From NCBI GenBank assembly GCA_016806145.1, contig CP063166.1, forward strand, positions 5,952,001 to 6,016,000: 64,000 nucleotides of DNA. The letters run 5' to 3'. Below, piece by piece: positions 18,683 to 28,260 of the stretch (the first letter of the stretch is position 1; every line of letters starts with the position of its first letter). The stretch is from Variovorax paradoxus (lineage in GTDB: Bacteria > Pseudomonadota > Gammaproteobacteria > Burkholderiales > Burkholderiaceae_C). The notes beneath the pieces are model-generated. The model was not told where the DNA came from. It worked only from the letters and a program-made list of their open reading frames with translations, and searched no databases. Both the position numbers and the translations under genes were made by a program.

Positions 18683-19446
18683 GGCTTGGCGGGAAGCAGC
18701 GCGCCGAGATCGTCCATCGAGACGCGCGCGCCGACGGCGCGCGGCGCCGGTGGCGGCACGACGGGGGCCACGGGCGCGACGGGTGGCGGCGCGACGGCGA
18801 CGGGCGGCGGCACGGCGGCCACCACCGGCGGCACGGCGGCCACCACCGGCGGCGCGGCGGGCTTCTGCTCGGCCACCGGCGGCGTCGGCGCGGGCGTGGG
18901 CGCGACCGGGGGCGGCGTCACCGCGATGGCAGTGGGCGGCGGCGGCACGACGGAGGGCGCCGCCAGCCGGGTCTCGCCGATGCGGATGCCCGCCAGCGGC
19001 TGGTCGCCGGTCTGGCCGCTGCGGTCGAAGCTGCGCACCTCGCCGAACACCAGCTGCATCCAGCTCGGGTAGTTGAAGCCGGCGCCGGTGCCCGAATCGA
19101 TGGCCGCGCCCAGCACGCCGCCGATCAGGATGTTGCCGACCATGCCGGTGTTGACGCGCGAAATCGCCTGCCCCGTGGCCGGCGCCAGGCCCGGCTGCGT
19201 GCATTCGATGTTCAGCAGCGCGCCCGAACGGCGCACCGAGACGCTTTCGCCCGAGCGCATCACGATGCCGTTGCGGTCGTTCGTGAGCGTGCATTGGGCG
19301 CCCTCGACGGTCTTGCCGGCCTCCGTCAGCGTCTCGATCTTCACGCTCTGCTGGGTGCCGTGCGTCACCGACGCGCACCCCGTCAAAATGGACAAAACGC
19401 CCGCACCCACGCACAGGCCCCAGAATCTCCACCCTGCTCCACGCAT
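18679..19446 (-). CDS. Proline-rich lipoprotein
   Basis: A 255-residue protein with a lipobox LTGC (Cys24). Residues 25-150 contain a PEGA-like or surface lipoprotein segment (TQQSVKIETLTEAGKTVEGAQCTL) and a glycine-rich hydrophobic stretch (MVGNILIGGVLGAAIDSGTG). Residues about 165-235 are a low-complexity Pro/Ala/Val tail that could span the periplasm or the peptidoglycan. It is coupled to the protease gene. Function is unknown; a substrate, anchor or inhibitor of the protease is conceivable. Confidence 0.75.
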   Translation of the reverse strand: MRGAGWRFWGLCVGAGVLSILTGCASVTHGTQQSVKIETLTEAGKTVEGAQCTLTNDRNGIVMRSGESVSVRRSGALLNIECTQPGLAPATGQAISRVNTGMVGNILIGGVLGAAIDSGTGAGFNYPSWMQLVFGEVRSFDRSGQTGDQPLAGIRIGETRLAAPSVVPPPPTAIAVTPPPVAPTPAPTPPVAEQKPAAPPVVAAVPPVVAAVPPPVAVAPPPVAPVAPVVPPPAPRAVGARVSMDDLGALLPAKP

Positions 19447-19538
19447 TTGCGCCCTCTTTCTTGTTAATTAATGTTTCCGGCGCGCGAGTCTAGCGATCTC
19501 GCCGGATGCATGCCTCCACCTTTTAGGTACTTCTTCTC

Positions 19539-20495
19539 ATGTTCAGCTACCGCCACGCCTTCCATGCCGGCAATCACGCCGACGTGCTCAAGCACCTGGT
19601 GCTGATCGCCACGCTCGATCACATGCTCGAAAAGGAGACCGCCCTGACGGTGGTCGACACCCACGCGGGCGCCGGCCTGTACCGGCTCGATGGCGATTAC
19701 GCGGGCACCAGCGGCGAGGCCGCCGAGGGCGTGCTGCGCCTGGTCGCCGACCCCAAGGCCGCGCCGGCCCCGGCACCCGCCCCCGCGACGACGGCCGCCG
19801 CCAAGAAGGCGGCCAAGGAGGCCGAGGCCCCGCTGGCCGACGCGCTCGCGCGCTACCTCGAGGTGATCCACGACTTCAATGCCAAGGGCGGCGCCCGCGT
19901 CTACCCGGGCTCGCCGTTCATCGTGCAGCACCTGCTGCGCGACCACGACCGGCTCAAGCTGTTCGAGCTGCATCCCACCGACAGCCGCACGCTCACGGCC
20001 AACATCGCGCAGCTCGAGGCCGGCCGCCAGATCGCGGTGCTGCACGAGGACGGCTTCGGCAGCGCCACCAAATTCCTGCCGCCGCCCTCGCGGCGCGCGC
20101 TGGTGCTGATGGACCCGAGCTACGAGCTCAAGACCGACTACGGCCGAGTGCTCGACTTCATGGCCGAGGCGCTCAAGCGCTTCGCCACCGGCACCTACGC
20201 GGTCTGGTATCCGATCATTCCGCGGCCCGAGGCGCACGACCTGCCGCGCCGGCTCAAGACCATGGCGACCAAGGCCGGCAAGTCCTCGCTCAACGTCACG
20301 CTGACGGTCAAGTCGAGCAAGATCACGACCGCGCCCAGCGGCGAAACGCGCCGCCCGGGCCTGCCGGCCAGCGGCATGTTTTTGATCAACCCGCCCTATA
20401 CGCTGAAGCCGCTGCTCGAGGCGGCGCTGCCGCAGCTGGTGCAGAAGCTGGGGCAGGACCGCAACGCGGGCTTCACGGTCGAAGCCGCGGGCTGA
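19539..20495 (+). CDS. rlmJ: 23S rRNA m6A2030 methyltransferase RlmJ
   Basis: A 318-residue SAM-dependent enzyme of the RlmJ family (MFSYRHAFHAGNHADVLKHLVL). The N6-adenine methyltransferase catalytic motif appears as MDPSYELKTDY near residue 190. The usual length is about 280; the excess is an Ala/Pro/Lys-rich insert at about residues 70-95. The enzyme modifies A2030 of 23S rRNA before assembly. It is monocistronic and converges on rlpA with a 16-base gap. Confidence 0.93.
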   Translation: MFSYRHAFHAGNHADVLKHLVLIATLDHMLEKETALTVVDTHAGAGLYRLDGDYAGTSGEAAEGVLRLVADPKAAPAPAPAPATTAAAKKAAKEAEAPLADALARYLEVIHDFNAKGGARVYPGSPFIVQHLLRDHDRLKLFELHPTDSRTLTANIAQLEAGRQIAVLHEDGFGSATKFLPPPSRRALVLMDPSYELKTDYGRVLDFMAEALKRFATGTYAVWYPIIPRPEAHDLPRRLKTMATKAGKSSLNVTLTVKSSKITTAPSGETRRPGLPASGMFLINPPYTLKPLLEAALPQLVQKLGQDRNAGFTVEAAG

Positions 20496-20511
20496 TCCGC
20501 GCGGCGCGCGC

Positions 20512-21234
20512 TCAGCGCCGCCTTACCGGCGCGCGGCGCACCGGCGCCTTGCGGGCCGCCGCGGGCTGGGCCTGCGGCCGCAGCGGCGCCACGTCGAGCG
20601 AGGGCGTGTCGGTCTCGCCCGGCGCCGCCGCCTCGCCGTCGCAGCGCATGCCCTCGCGGTCGATGACGGTCAGCGCCACCTGCTTGATGCCCAGGCTCGC
20701 GAGCCCGATGCGGTCGGCCGCGGCGCGGCTCAGGTCGATCACGCGGCCCTGCGTGTAGGGGCCGCGGTCGTTCACGCGCACCAGCACTTCCTTGCCGTTG
20801 ACGAGGCTGCGCACGCACACGCGGGTGTTGAAGGGCAGGGTCTTGTGGGCGGCCGTGAGGGCGCCCATGTCGAAACGCTCGCCGCTGGCGGTGCGGCGCT
20901 GATGGAACTGGATGCCGTACCACGATGCGCCGCCGCGCTCGAACACCTCGCCGCGCGGCTCGTCGCCAGGCAGGCCGTCGGCGGGCAGTTCGTCGGGCCC
21001 GGTCACCGCGAGGTCGTAGCGCACCGAAGGCACGTTCGAACGCGGCTCGGCGCCGGGCGGCACCGTCATCTGGCGCGGGATCGGCGACAGACTCTCCTGT
21101 GCCACGGCGCCGGGCGCCGCGCCGCCCTCGGTGGCCGGCGGCATGGCGCAGCCCGCGAGCGCGCAGGTGCAGGCCACGAGCGCGGCGCGAAGCGCCCCGC
21201 GCAGCGAGCCAGGCGCCCGCGCCGCCCCTCTCAA
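20512..21234 (-). CDS. rlpA: Septal-ring lytic transglycosylase-like lipoprotein RlpA
   Basis: A 240-residue lipoprotein with a double-psi beta-barrel: GGASWYGIQFHQRRTASGE, then NDRGPYTQGRVIDLS. The lipobox is LAGC (about residue 29). I start it at TTG 21234, which overlaps the metF stop (TTGA), because only this gives a complete signal peptide (basic start, then LRAALVACTCALAGC). RlpA cuts or binds denuded glycans at the septum in some bacteria. There is no SPOR domain; the C-terminus is a basic AR/VRR tail. It is the last gene of the ahcY operon by spacing. Confidence 0.85.
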   Translation of the reverse strand: MRGAARAPGSLRGALRAALVACTCALAGCAMPPATEGGAAPGAVAQESLSPIPRQMTVPPGAEPRSNVPSVRYDLAVTGPDELPADGLPGDEPRGEVFERGGASWYGIQFHQRRTASGERFDMGALTAAHKTLPFNTRVCVRSLVNGKEVLVRVNDRGPYTQGRVIDLSRAAADRIGLASLGIKQVALTVIDREGMRCDGEAAAPGETDTPSLDVAPLRPQAQPAAARKAPVRRAPVRRR

Positions 21235-22055
21235 TCCAGGCGCTCCAGGACAGCCAGCGTGGCCGCCGACTGGTTCATCGTGTAGAAGTGCAGCGCCGGC
21301 ACGCCGCCCTCGCGCAGCCGCGCGCACAGGTCGGTCACGACGTCGAGGCCGAAGGCCTTGATCGAGGCCGTGTCGTCGCCGAAGGCCTGCAGCCGCAGCC
21401 GGATCCAGCGCGGGATCTCGGCGCCGCAGGCGTCCGAGAAGCGCATCAGCTGCGTCGAGCTGGTGATCGGCATGATGCCGGGCACGATCGGCGTGTCGAT
21501 GCCGAGCGCGCGCGCCTCGTCGACGAAGCGGAAGTAGGCATCGGCGCTGAAGAAGTACTGCGTGATCGCCGAATCGGCGCCGGCCTTCACCTTGGCCGCG
21601 AAGGCCTGCAGGTCGGCCTCGGGCGAACGCGCCTGTGGATGCACCTCGGGATAGCAGGCCACCTCGATGTGGAAGTCGCGGCCGGTCTCCTGGCGGATGA
21701 AGGCCACGAGGTCGCTCGCGTACTGGAACTCGCCGCCGGCGCCGTAGCCGCTGGGCAGGTCGCCGCGCAGCGCGACCAGGCGCTTCACGCCCATGGCCTT
21801 GAGCTCGGCAAGCTGCGCGCGCACCGTCTCGCGCGTGGCGCCGATGCACGAGAAATGGCTGGCCGCGTCCACGCCCTCGGACAGGATCTCCTGCACCGCG
21901 CCGAAGGTGCCCTGGTGGGTGGAGCCACCCGCGCCGTAGGTGACCGAACAGAACTCGGGCTTGCGCGCATAGAGCTGCTGGCGCGCCGCGCGCAGCTTGA
22001 CCGCGCCTTCGGGCGTCTTGGTCGGGAAGAATTCGAAACTCAGCGGAAGGCGCAC
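21231..22055 (-). CDS. metF: Methylenetetrahydrofolate reductase
   Basis: A 274-residue FAD enzyme that makes 5-methyl-THF for methionine synthesis. Family signatures are LSFEFFPTKTPEG, VTYGAGGST, LVALRGDLP and the FAD/NADH-site YFFSADAYFRFVDEA. The start is GTG 22055: AAGGAG (22062-22067) sits six bases upstream and overlaps the tlyA stop; the reading frame extends further but without a ribosome site. Its position behind the SAH-responsive leader and ahcY fits methyl-cycle control. Confidence 0.96.
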   Translation of the reverse strand: MRLPLSFEFFPTKTPEGAVKLRAARQQLYARKPEFCSVTYGAGGSTHQGTFGAVQEILSEGVDAASHFSCIGATRETVRAQLAELKAMGVKRLVALRGDLPSGYGAGGEFQYASDLVAFIRQETGRDFHIEVACYPEVHPQARSPEADLQAFAAKVKAGADSAITQYFFSADAYFRFVDEARALGIDTPIVPGIMPITSSTQLMRFSDACGAEIPRWIRLRLQAFGDDTASIKAFGLDVVTDLCARLREGGVPALHFYTMNQSAATLAVLERLD

Positions 22056-22065
22056 CTGCGTCTCC

Positions 22066-22854
22066 TTAGGAACCGCCCGCGCCCGTCGCGCGCACGACGT
22101 GAATGAAAAACTCGCGGTTGCCGTCGCCGCCGGCGATCGGGCTGTCGAACCAGCGCAGCACGCGCAGCTCGAGCGCGGCGCAGGCATCGCGCAGGCGCTT
22201 CTCGACGATCTCGTACATCGCCGCGTCGCGCACGATGCCGCCCTTGCCGACCTGGCCCGGCTGCAGCTCGAACTGCGGCTTGACCAGCATCAGCAGCTGG
22301 CCGTCGTCCGCGAGGAACTGCACCACGGCCGGCAGCACCAGCGTGAGCGAGATGAAGGACAGGTCGCCGACGATCAGGTCGAAGCGCTCGTCGAAGGGCT
22401 CCTCGCCCTCTTCCTGCAGGTCGTCGGCCGAGAGCGCGCGCGCATTGACGCCCTCGATGGCGAGCACGCGCGCGTCCTCGCGCAGCTTCGCATGCAGCTG
22501 CCCGTGGCCGACGTCGACGCCCACCACCCGTGCGGCGCCGCGCTGCAGCAGGCAGTCGGTGAAGCCGCCGGTCGACTGGCCCACGTCGAGGCACAGCTTG
22601 CCGGCGGCATCGACGCCGCCGGCCTCGAGCGCGCCTTCGAGCTTGAGCCCGCCGCGCGAGACATAGCGCGCCTCGGCCGCATCGTCGAGCTCGAGCTCGG
22701 CCGACTCGGGCACCTCGTCGCGGTTCTTCGCGACCGCACGCCACGCATCGGTCGAGCCCGCATCGCGCCAGCGCATGCCGCCGGCGATGAGCCGCACGGC
22801 CTGCGAGCGCGAGGCGGCGAGGCCGCGTTCCACCAGCAACTGGTCGGCTCGCAT
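22066..22854 (-). CDS. tlyA: TlyA-family rRNA 2'-O-methyltransferase
   Basis: A 262-residue protein with an N-terminal S4 RNA-binding domain (MRADQLLVERGLAASRSQAVRLI) and an FtsJ-like methyltransferase fold (CLDVGQSTGGFTDCLLQRGA, then DLIVGDLSFISL, then LLMLVKPQFE). TlyA enzymes 2'-O-methylate rRNA cytidines; some members were first described as haemolysins. It starts nine bases after ahcY and ends inside the metF ribosome site. As a SAM user between ahcY and metF, its expression would follow the SAH riboswitch. Confidence 0.9.
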   Translation of the reverse strand: MRADQLLVERGLAASRSQAVRLIAGGMRWRDAGSTDAWRAVAKNRDEVPESAELELDDAAEARYVSRGGLKLEGALEAGGVDAAGKLCLDVGQSTGGFTDCLLQRGAARVVGVDVGHGQLHAKLREDARVLAIEGVNARALSADDLQEEGEEPFDERFDLIVGDLSFISLTLVLPAVVQFLADDGQLLMLVKPQFELQPGQVGKGGIVRDAAMYEIVEKRLRDACAALELRVLRWFDSPIAGGDGNREFFIHVVRATGAGGS

Positions 22855-22863
22855 GCGCGGCGA

Positions 22864-24303
<1,440 letters not shown>

Positions 24304-24375
24304 GTGAAGTGAACTCCAGAACTGTGTTTGAACGAGGCCACTGCGATCGGGGGAAAAGACTCACCGCGAGAACAG

Positions 24376-24440
24376 CGGATGAGCGTGGTTGCGATGGGTC
24401 CGAGCCTCACGCCTGACGGCGCTGCAACGCTCCTCGGAAG
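24376..24440 (-). ncRNA. SAH riboswitch
   Basis: On the minus strand the leader of ahcY folds into the SAH-riboswitch pattern. P1 is UCCGAG (24433-24438) with CUCGGA (24399-24404). The pseudoknot-type helix is GAGCGUUGC (24424-24432) with GCAACCACGCUC (24381-24392, CA bulge). A CGCC-GUCA-GGCG hairpin lies inside P1. Both the conserved CCGAGGAGCGUUGCA start and the position before ahcY match the known class, which turns expression on when SAH is high. About 72 bases follow before the start codon. Confidence 0.9.
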
Positions 24441-24446
24441 CGGCGG

Positions 24447-24475
24447 ATTGTAGACGTGCCGGACATGGGCGCCAA
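24447..24475 (-). promoter_or_regulatory. Promoter of the ahcY operon
   Basis: On the minus strand TTGGCG (24470-24475) and TACAAT (24447-24452) are spaced by 17 bases. Transcription would begin near 24440, exactly at the 5' edge of the riboswitch. Confidence 0.8.
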
Positions 24476-24592
24476 CGGCCGGGACTTCCCACATCACGGA
24501 ACGCGAGCACGCGCCAACACCCCGCGTCATGCAGGGCTCAGAGTCGAGGCGTACAACGCGGCTTGCCTACTTTTTCCGCGAAAGCCTCTGCG

Positions 24593-25261
24593 ATGCGTTC
24601 ATCCCGCCCCTCCCTCCCCTCTTCGTCCACCGCGCGCCGCGCGCTCTGCACGGCGGCCTTGCTCGGCCTCGCCACCTTGCCGGGCCTGTCCTTCGCGCAG
24701 CAGGCGCAGGCCACGCAACCCGTGGTGCGCGTGCGCGGCACGCTGGTCTATGCCGATGCGAGCAAGCTCGTCGTCAAGGACCGCGGCGGCGAGGTCGTGA
24801 GCCTCGCGCGGCCCGCGGACATGCCGCTGTCGGAGGTCTATCGCATCAAGCTGTCCGACATCAAGAAGGGCAGCTTCATCGGCACCGCCGCGATGCCGCA
24901 GGCCGACGGCACGCAGAAGGCGCTCGAGGTGGTGGTGTTCCCCGAGGCCGCGCGCGGCACCGGCGAGGGCCACTATCCGTGGGACCTGCAGCCGCAGAGC
25001 ACCATGACCAACGCCACCGTGGCCGACCTCGCGGCCGCGCCGCGCTCGGTGCACGGCGGGCAGCAGCTGCGCCTGTCCTACAAGGGCGGCGAGAAGACCG
25101 TGATCGTGCCGCGCGACGTGCCGGTCGTGACCTTCCGCGCCGGCACCGAGGCGCTGCTGGTGCCGGGCGCCAAGGTGCTGGTCAATGCGCAGGAGCGCAA
25201 CGGCACGCCGACCGCGCTGCGCGTGGTGGCCGGCCGCGACGGTTTCACGCCGCCGATGTAA
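24593..25261 (+). CDS. Exported protein of unknown function
   Basis: A 222-residue protein with a Sec signal (LCTAALLGLATLPGLSFAQ). The mature part is beta-rich (VVRVRGTLVYADASKLVVKDRGGEVVSL), reminiscent of small OB-fold or DUF5666-like periplasmic domains, then HYPWDLQPQSTMTNATVADL and a closing VPGAKVLVNAQERNGTPTALRVV. I cannot assign a function. ATG 24593 is chosen as the start of the signal peptide; no good ribosome site is seen. It is divergent from ahcY and stands apart from the PHA genes downstream. Confidence 0.7.
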   Translation: MRSSRPSLPSSSTARRALCTAALLGLATLPGLSFAQQAQATQPVVRVRGTLVYADASKLVVKDRGGEVVSLARPADMPLSEVYRIKLSDIKKGSFIGTAAMPQADGTQKALEVVVFPEAARGTGEGHYPWDLQPQSTMTNATVADLAAAPRSVHGGQQLRLSYKGGEKTVIVPRDVPVVTFRAGTEALLVPGAKVLVNAQERNGTPTALRVVAGRDGFTPPM

Positions 25262-25459
25262 GCCGTTGCAGCTACCCGGCGACACCGCATCGATCGCCGA
25301 CGCCGCAACGCGCACCATCCCTTCGGGAAATCCCCCAGGCAATTCCGCGGCCGCGATCGCCGCGGCAGGGTCGCCGCGGCGTATCGTGGCGGCGGACCGC
25401 GCGCGTGCGCTGCCGGTCCCGCCCCCATCTTGTCCAACGTCCTCAGGAGATTCCGCACC

Positions 25460-25966
25460 ATGGCCACTGCCAAGAAAGCCGCCGCCAAGAAGACCACTGC
25501 CAGCACCGGCACCAGCGGCAGCGGAAGCGCCGCGAGACAGTCGACGCCCAGCGCGGCCGACATGCTCAACCCGCTCAAGGGCATGACGGAGCGGCTGCAG
25601 AACCTCAACATGACCGACGGCGCGAGCAAGCTGCTCGACAGCGGCCGCAAGGACCTGCAGGCGCTGATGCAGGCCAACGAGAAGTCGTTCCAGGGCCTGC
25701 AGACGGTGGTGCAGCGCCAGACCGAGATGATCAAGAGCGCGATCACCGACTGGCAGGCGGCCGCCAAGGACATCCCCGGCAAGGACCCGAAGGAAAGCCT
25801 CGCCAAGCTCGACGCGCTCGGCCGCCAGTCGTTCCAGCGCGCGGTCGACGACATCAAGGAACTCGCCAACCTCGCGGCCAAGTCGCAGGCCGATGCCTTC
25901 GAGGTGGTGCGCCAGCGCATCCAGTCGAACGTCGACGAGGTCACGAAGATGCTGCAGCGCAAGTAG
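25460..25966 (+). CDS. Phasin family protein
   Basis: A 168-residue protein. The start ATG 25460 is set by AGGAGA (25445-25450). The N-terminus is Lys/Ala-rich (ATAKKAAAKKTTA), as in PHA-granule-associated proteins that also touch DNA. The rest is amphipathic helix: MTERLQNLNMTDGASKLLDSGRKDLQALMQANEKS, a Phasin_2-like pattern. Phasins coat polyhydroxyalkanoate granules. It precedes a PHA synthase and its likely subunit by about 70 bases, which supports the call. The gap 25262-25459 before it holds only GC-rich sequence with no clear site. Confidence 0.85.
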   Translation: MATAKKAAAKKTTASTGTSGSGSAARQSTPSAADMLNPLKGMTERLQNLNMTDGASKLLDSGRKDLQALMQANEKSFQGLQTVVQRQTEMIKSAITDWQAAAKDIPGKDPKESLAKLDALGRQSFQRAVDDIKELANLAAKSQADAFEVVRQRIQSNVDEVTKMLQRK

Positions 25967-26032
25967 CGCGCGGCCCAGGCGCCGCGCCGGCGCACGGCGC
26001 GGCCTTCCGACGACGAACCTCGGTGTGCGGCC

Positions 26033-26461
26033 ATGACCCAGTCCTCCTCTCCCCTCGACCCCATGGCGATCTGGCGCGAACTCAGCGCGCAATGGGAAAA
26101 GAGCACCAACGCGTTCGCCAACGAGGCCATGGCCTCCGATCCGTTTCGACAGGGCATGCATGGCGGCATGAACGCCTCGCTGGGCGCGCAGAAGGCGCTC
26201 GGCGACCTGATGGCGCGGCTGCTCACGATGCTCAACCTGCCCACGCGCGCCGACCTGCAGGCGCTGTCCGAGCAGCTGCAGCACATCGACGACCACCTGG
26301 CGCGGATCTCGCGGCAGCTCGAGGAGGGCGGTGCCGCGCCAGCGCCGGCGCCGCGGTCATCGGCGGCACCCAAGCGCACGAAGCAGCCGCCCTCGGCCGC
26401 CGCCGCGCCGAGCGCACCCGCGAAGAAGGCCCCGGCCCGCACCCGCCGCCCGCGCCCATGA
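26033..26461 (+). CDS. Short PhaE/PhaR-like PHA synthase subunit
   Basis: A 142-residue protein coupled to the synthase gene by ATGA (26458-26461). Residues 70-100 (LLTMLNLPTRADLQALSEQLQHIDDHLARI) match the conserved C-terminal LNLPTR-D-x-L motif of PhaE and PhaR, the partners of class III and IV PHA synthases. PhaE is usually about 350 residues and PhaR about 200, so this is a compact version. An Ala/Pro/Lys-rich disordered tail follows (about 108-142). It probably activates the synthase. Confidence 0.7.
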   Translation: MTQSSSPLDPMAIWRELSAQWEKSTNAFANEAMASDPFRQGMHGGMNASLGAQKALGDLMARLLTMLNLPTRADLQALSEQLQHIDDHLARISRQLEEGGAAPAPAPRSSAAPKRTKQPPSAAAAPSAPAKKAPARTRRPRP

Positions 26462-27534
26462 GCACGCCCGCCGCCGAGCTGCCGGTGCTGCCCGACCTGC
26501 GCGCCGAGATCGAGCGCACCATCCAGCGCAACATCAAGGGCCTGGAGTTCCTGACCAGCGCCACGCCCGCGGTCGGGCTCACGCCCAAGGACGAGATCCA
26601 TCGCCGCGGCACGCTGAGCCTCTACCACTACCGGCCGATGGTCGACGAGATCTACCGCGTGCCGGTGCTGATCGTGATGGCCACCACCAACAAGGGCTAC
26701 ATCCTCGATCTCGCGCCGGGCCAGAGCATGGTCGAGCACCTGCTGCGGCAGGGCTACGACGTCTACATGATGGACTGGAACGCGCCGCGGCCGCAGGAGA
26801 AGCGGCTGCGCATCGAGGACTACGTGCTCGACTTCATCCCCGACTCGATCCGCCGCGTGCAGCAGCGCTCGGGCGAGGAGGACGTGAGCATCGTCGGCTA
26901 CTGCATGGGCGGCGTGCTCTCCACGCTCTATGCGGCGCTGCATCCGGGCGGGCCCCTGAAGAACCTCGCGCTGTTCACCACGCCGATCGATTTCAGCCGC
27001 ATGACCATGTTCCATGCCTGGTCCGACAAGCGCTATTTCGACGTCGACCGGCTCGTGGACAGCGTGGGCAACGTGCCGCCCGAGATGCTGTTCGCCTCCT
27101 TCGACATGCTGCGCCCCGCGGGCCGCGGCGCGGGACTGGTGCAGCTGTGGGACAACATGGCCAACGACGAGTTCGTCAAGTCCTACCGCATGTTCGACCG
27201 CTGGGGCGCCGAGATGCTGCCGCTGGCGGGCGAGTACTTCCGCCAGACCGTGAAAGAACTGATGTGGGGCAACAAGCTGCTCAAGGGCGAGCTCTCGATC
27301 GGCGGGCGGCCGGTGCGCCTCGCCGACATCGAGGTGCCGGTGCTGCATGCGCTCGCGCAGCACGACCACATCGTTCCCTATGAGGCGGGCGCGCCGCTGA
27401 TCGCGGGCATCGGATCGGCGGACAAGGAGGAAGTGGTGCTCAAGGGCGGCCATGTGAGCCTGGCCGCGGGACCGAACGCGGTGCGCCGGCTGTGGCCGAA
27501 GCTCGACGAATGGCTGGGAGTGCGATCCACATGA
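26458..27534 (+). CDS. phaC: Poly(3-hydroxyalkanoate) synthase, class III-like PhaC
   Basis: A 358-residue alpha/beta hydrolase, the size of class III PhaC (about 355) rather than class I (about 590). The lipase-box-like nucleophile motif is GYCMGG with Cys149. The likely Asp is D303 (AQHDHIVP) and the His H332 (GGHVSL), almost the same numbering as C149/D302/H331 of the class III enzyme from Allochromatium. It polymerises hydroxyacyl-CoA into PHA. It is coupled upstream to the PhaE-like subunit and downstream to a GNAT gene (ATGA at 27531-27534). Confidence 0.88.
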   Translation: MSTPAAELPVLPDLRAEIERTIQRNIKGLEFLTSATPAVGLTPKDEIHRRGTLSLYHYRPMVDEIYRVPVLIVMATTNKGYILDLAPGQSMVEHLLRQGYDVYMMDWNAPRPQEKRLRIEDYVLDFIPDSIRRVQQRSGEEDVSIVGYCMGGVLSTLYAALHPGGPLKNLALFTTPIDFSRMTMFHAWSDKRYFDVDRLVDSVGNVPPEMLFASFDMLRPAGRGAGLVQLWDNMANDEFVKSYRMFDRWGAEMLPLAGEYFRQTVKELMWGNKLLKGELSIGGRPVRLADIEVPVLHALAQHDHIVPYEAGAPLIAGIGSADKEEVVLKGGHVSLAAGPNAVRRLWPKLDEWLGVRST

Positions 27535-28148
27535 CGAATGCCGCAGACACCTCGACGAACCCGGGTTCGACCCGGCTCTATCCGCGCACGCTGCCGCATG
27601 CCGACGGCGAGATCGCGCTGCGCCGCATGGACGCCGCCGACGCGCCGGCGGTGCTGGCCTTCGCGCAGGCACTGCCCGCGCACGACCTGCTGTTCCTGCC
27701 GCGCGACATCACGCAGCCCAAGGTGATGGACGCCTGGGTGCGCGCCATCGCGCGCGGCGACATCGACAGCGTGCTCGCCGTGCGCGGCGGCCAGGTGCTG
27801 GGCTGCGCGGCCGTGATCCGCGATCCGCATTCGTGGTCGCGCCACGTGGCCGAGCTGCGCGTGCTGGTCGATCCAGCCCTGCGCGGCAGCGGCCTGGGCC
27901 AGCAGCTCGCGCAGGAAGGCTGCGCGCTCGCGATGGAACAGGGCCACGAGAAGGTGGTGGCGCAGATGACCGTGGACCAGCGCGGCGCGATCGCGGTGTT
28001 CCAGGCGCTGAGCTTCCGGCCCGAGGCGCTGTTGAGCAAGCACGTGAAGGACCGCGAGGGCCGCGCGCACGACCTCGTGGTGCTGTGCCAGGACGTCGCG
28101 CAGGTCGAGGCGCAGATGCGGGCCTATGGCGTGACCGAGGCGTTCTGA
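27531..28148 (+). CDS. GNAT-family N-acetyltransferase
   Basis: A 205-residue protein with a GNAT fold: acceptor region ALRRMDAADAPAVLAFAQALP, strand LRVLVDPALRGSGLGQQLAQEG (the acetyl-CoA pyrophosphate loop R-x-x-G-x-G, residues about 105-120) and VNQRGA-like VDQRGAIAVFQALSF. It overlaps the PHA synthase stop by ATGA, so it is translated with the PHA operon. Its substrate is unknown and a link to PHA metabolism is only positional. Confidence 0.85.
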   Translation: MTNAADTSTNPGSTRLYPRTLPHADGEIALRRMDAADAPAVLAFAQALPAHDLLFLPRDITQPKVMDAWVRAIARGDIDSVLAVRGGQVLGCAAVIRDPHSWSRHVAELRVLVDPALRGSGLGQQLAQEGCALAMEQGHEKVVAQMTVDQRGAIAVFQALSFRPEALLSKHVKDREGRAHDLVVLCQDVAQVEAQMRAYGVTEAF

Positions 28149-28260
28149 GCCGGCGAACCGGAGCGCCCCTGCGCGGCGAAGGCATCGAGCGTGCGCGCCA
28201 GGCGCCGCGCCTGCGACAATCGCCGGTTCGCCCGACCGACCCCTTCTACCTGGCCCTACC

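Noticed and set aside
18780..18910. GGC/CGC-rich tandem-like repeats that could be a DNA repeat array
   Set aside because: They encode the Pro/Ala/Val tail of the lipoprotein; no spacer structure like a CRISPR array is present.
24529..26457. A long plus-strand frame running into PhaC from 24529
   Set aside because: The part before 26458 is out of frame with the exported protein, phasin and PhaE-like genes; PhaC starts at ATG 26458 in an ATGA overlap.
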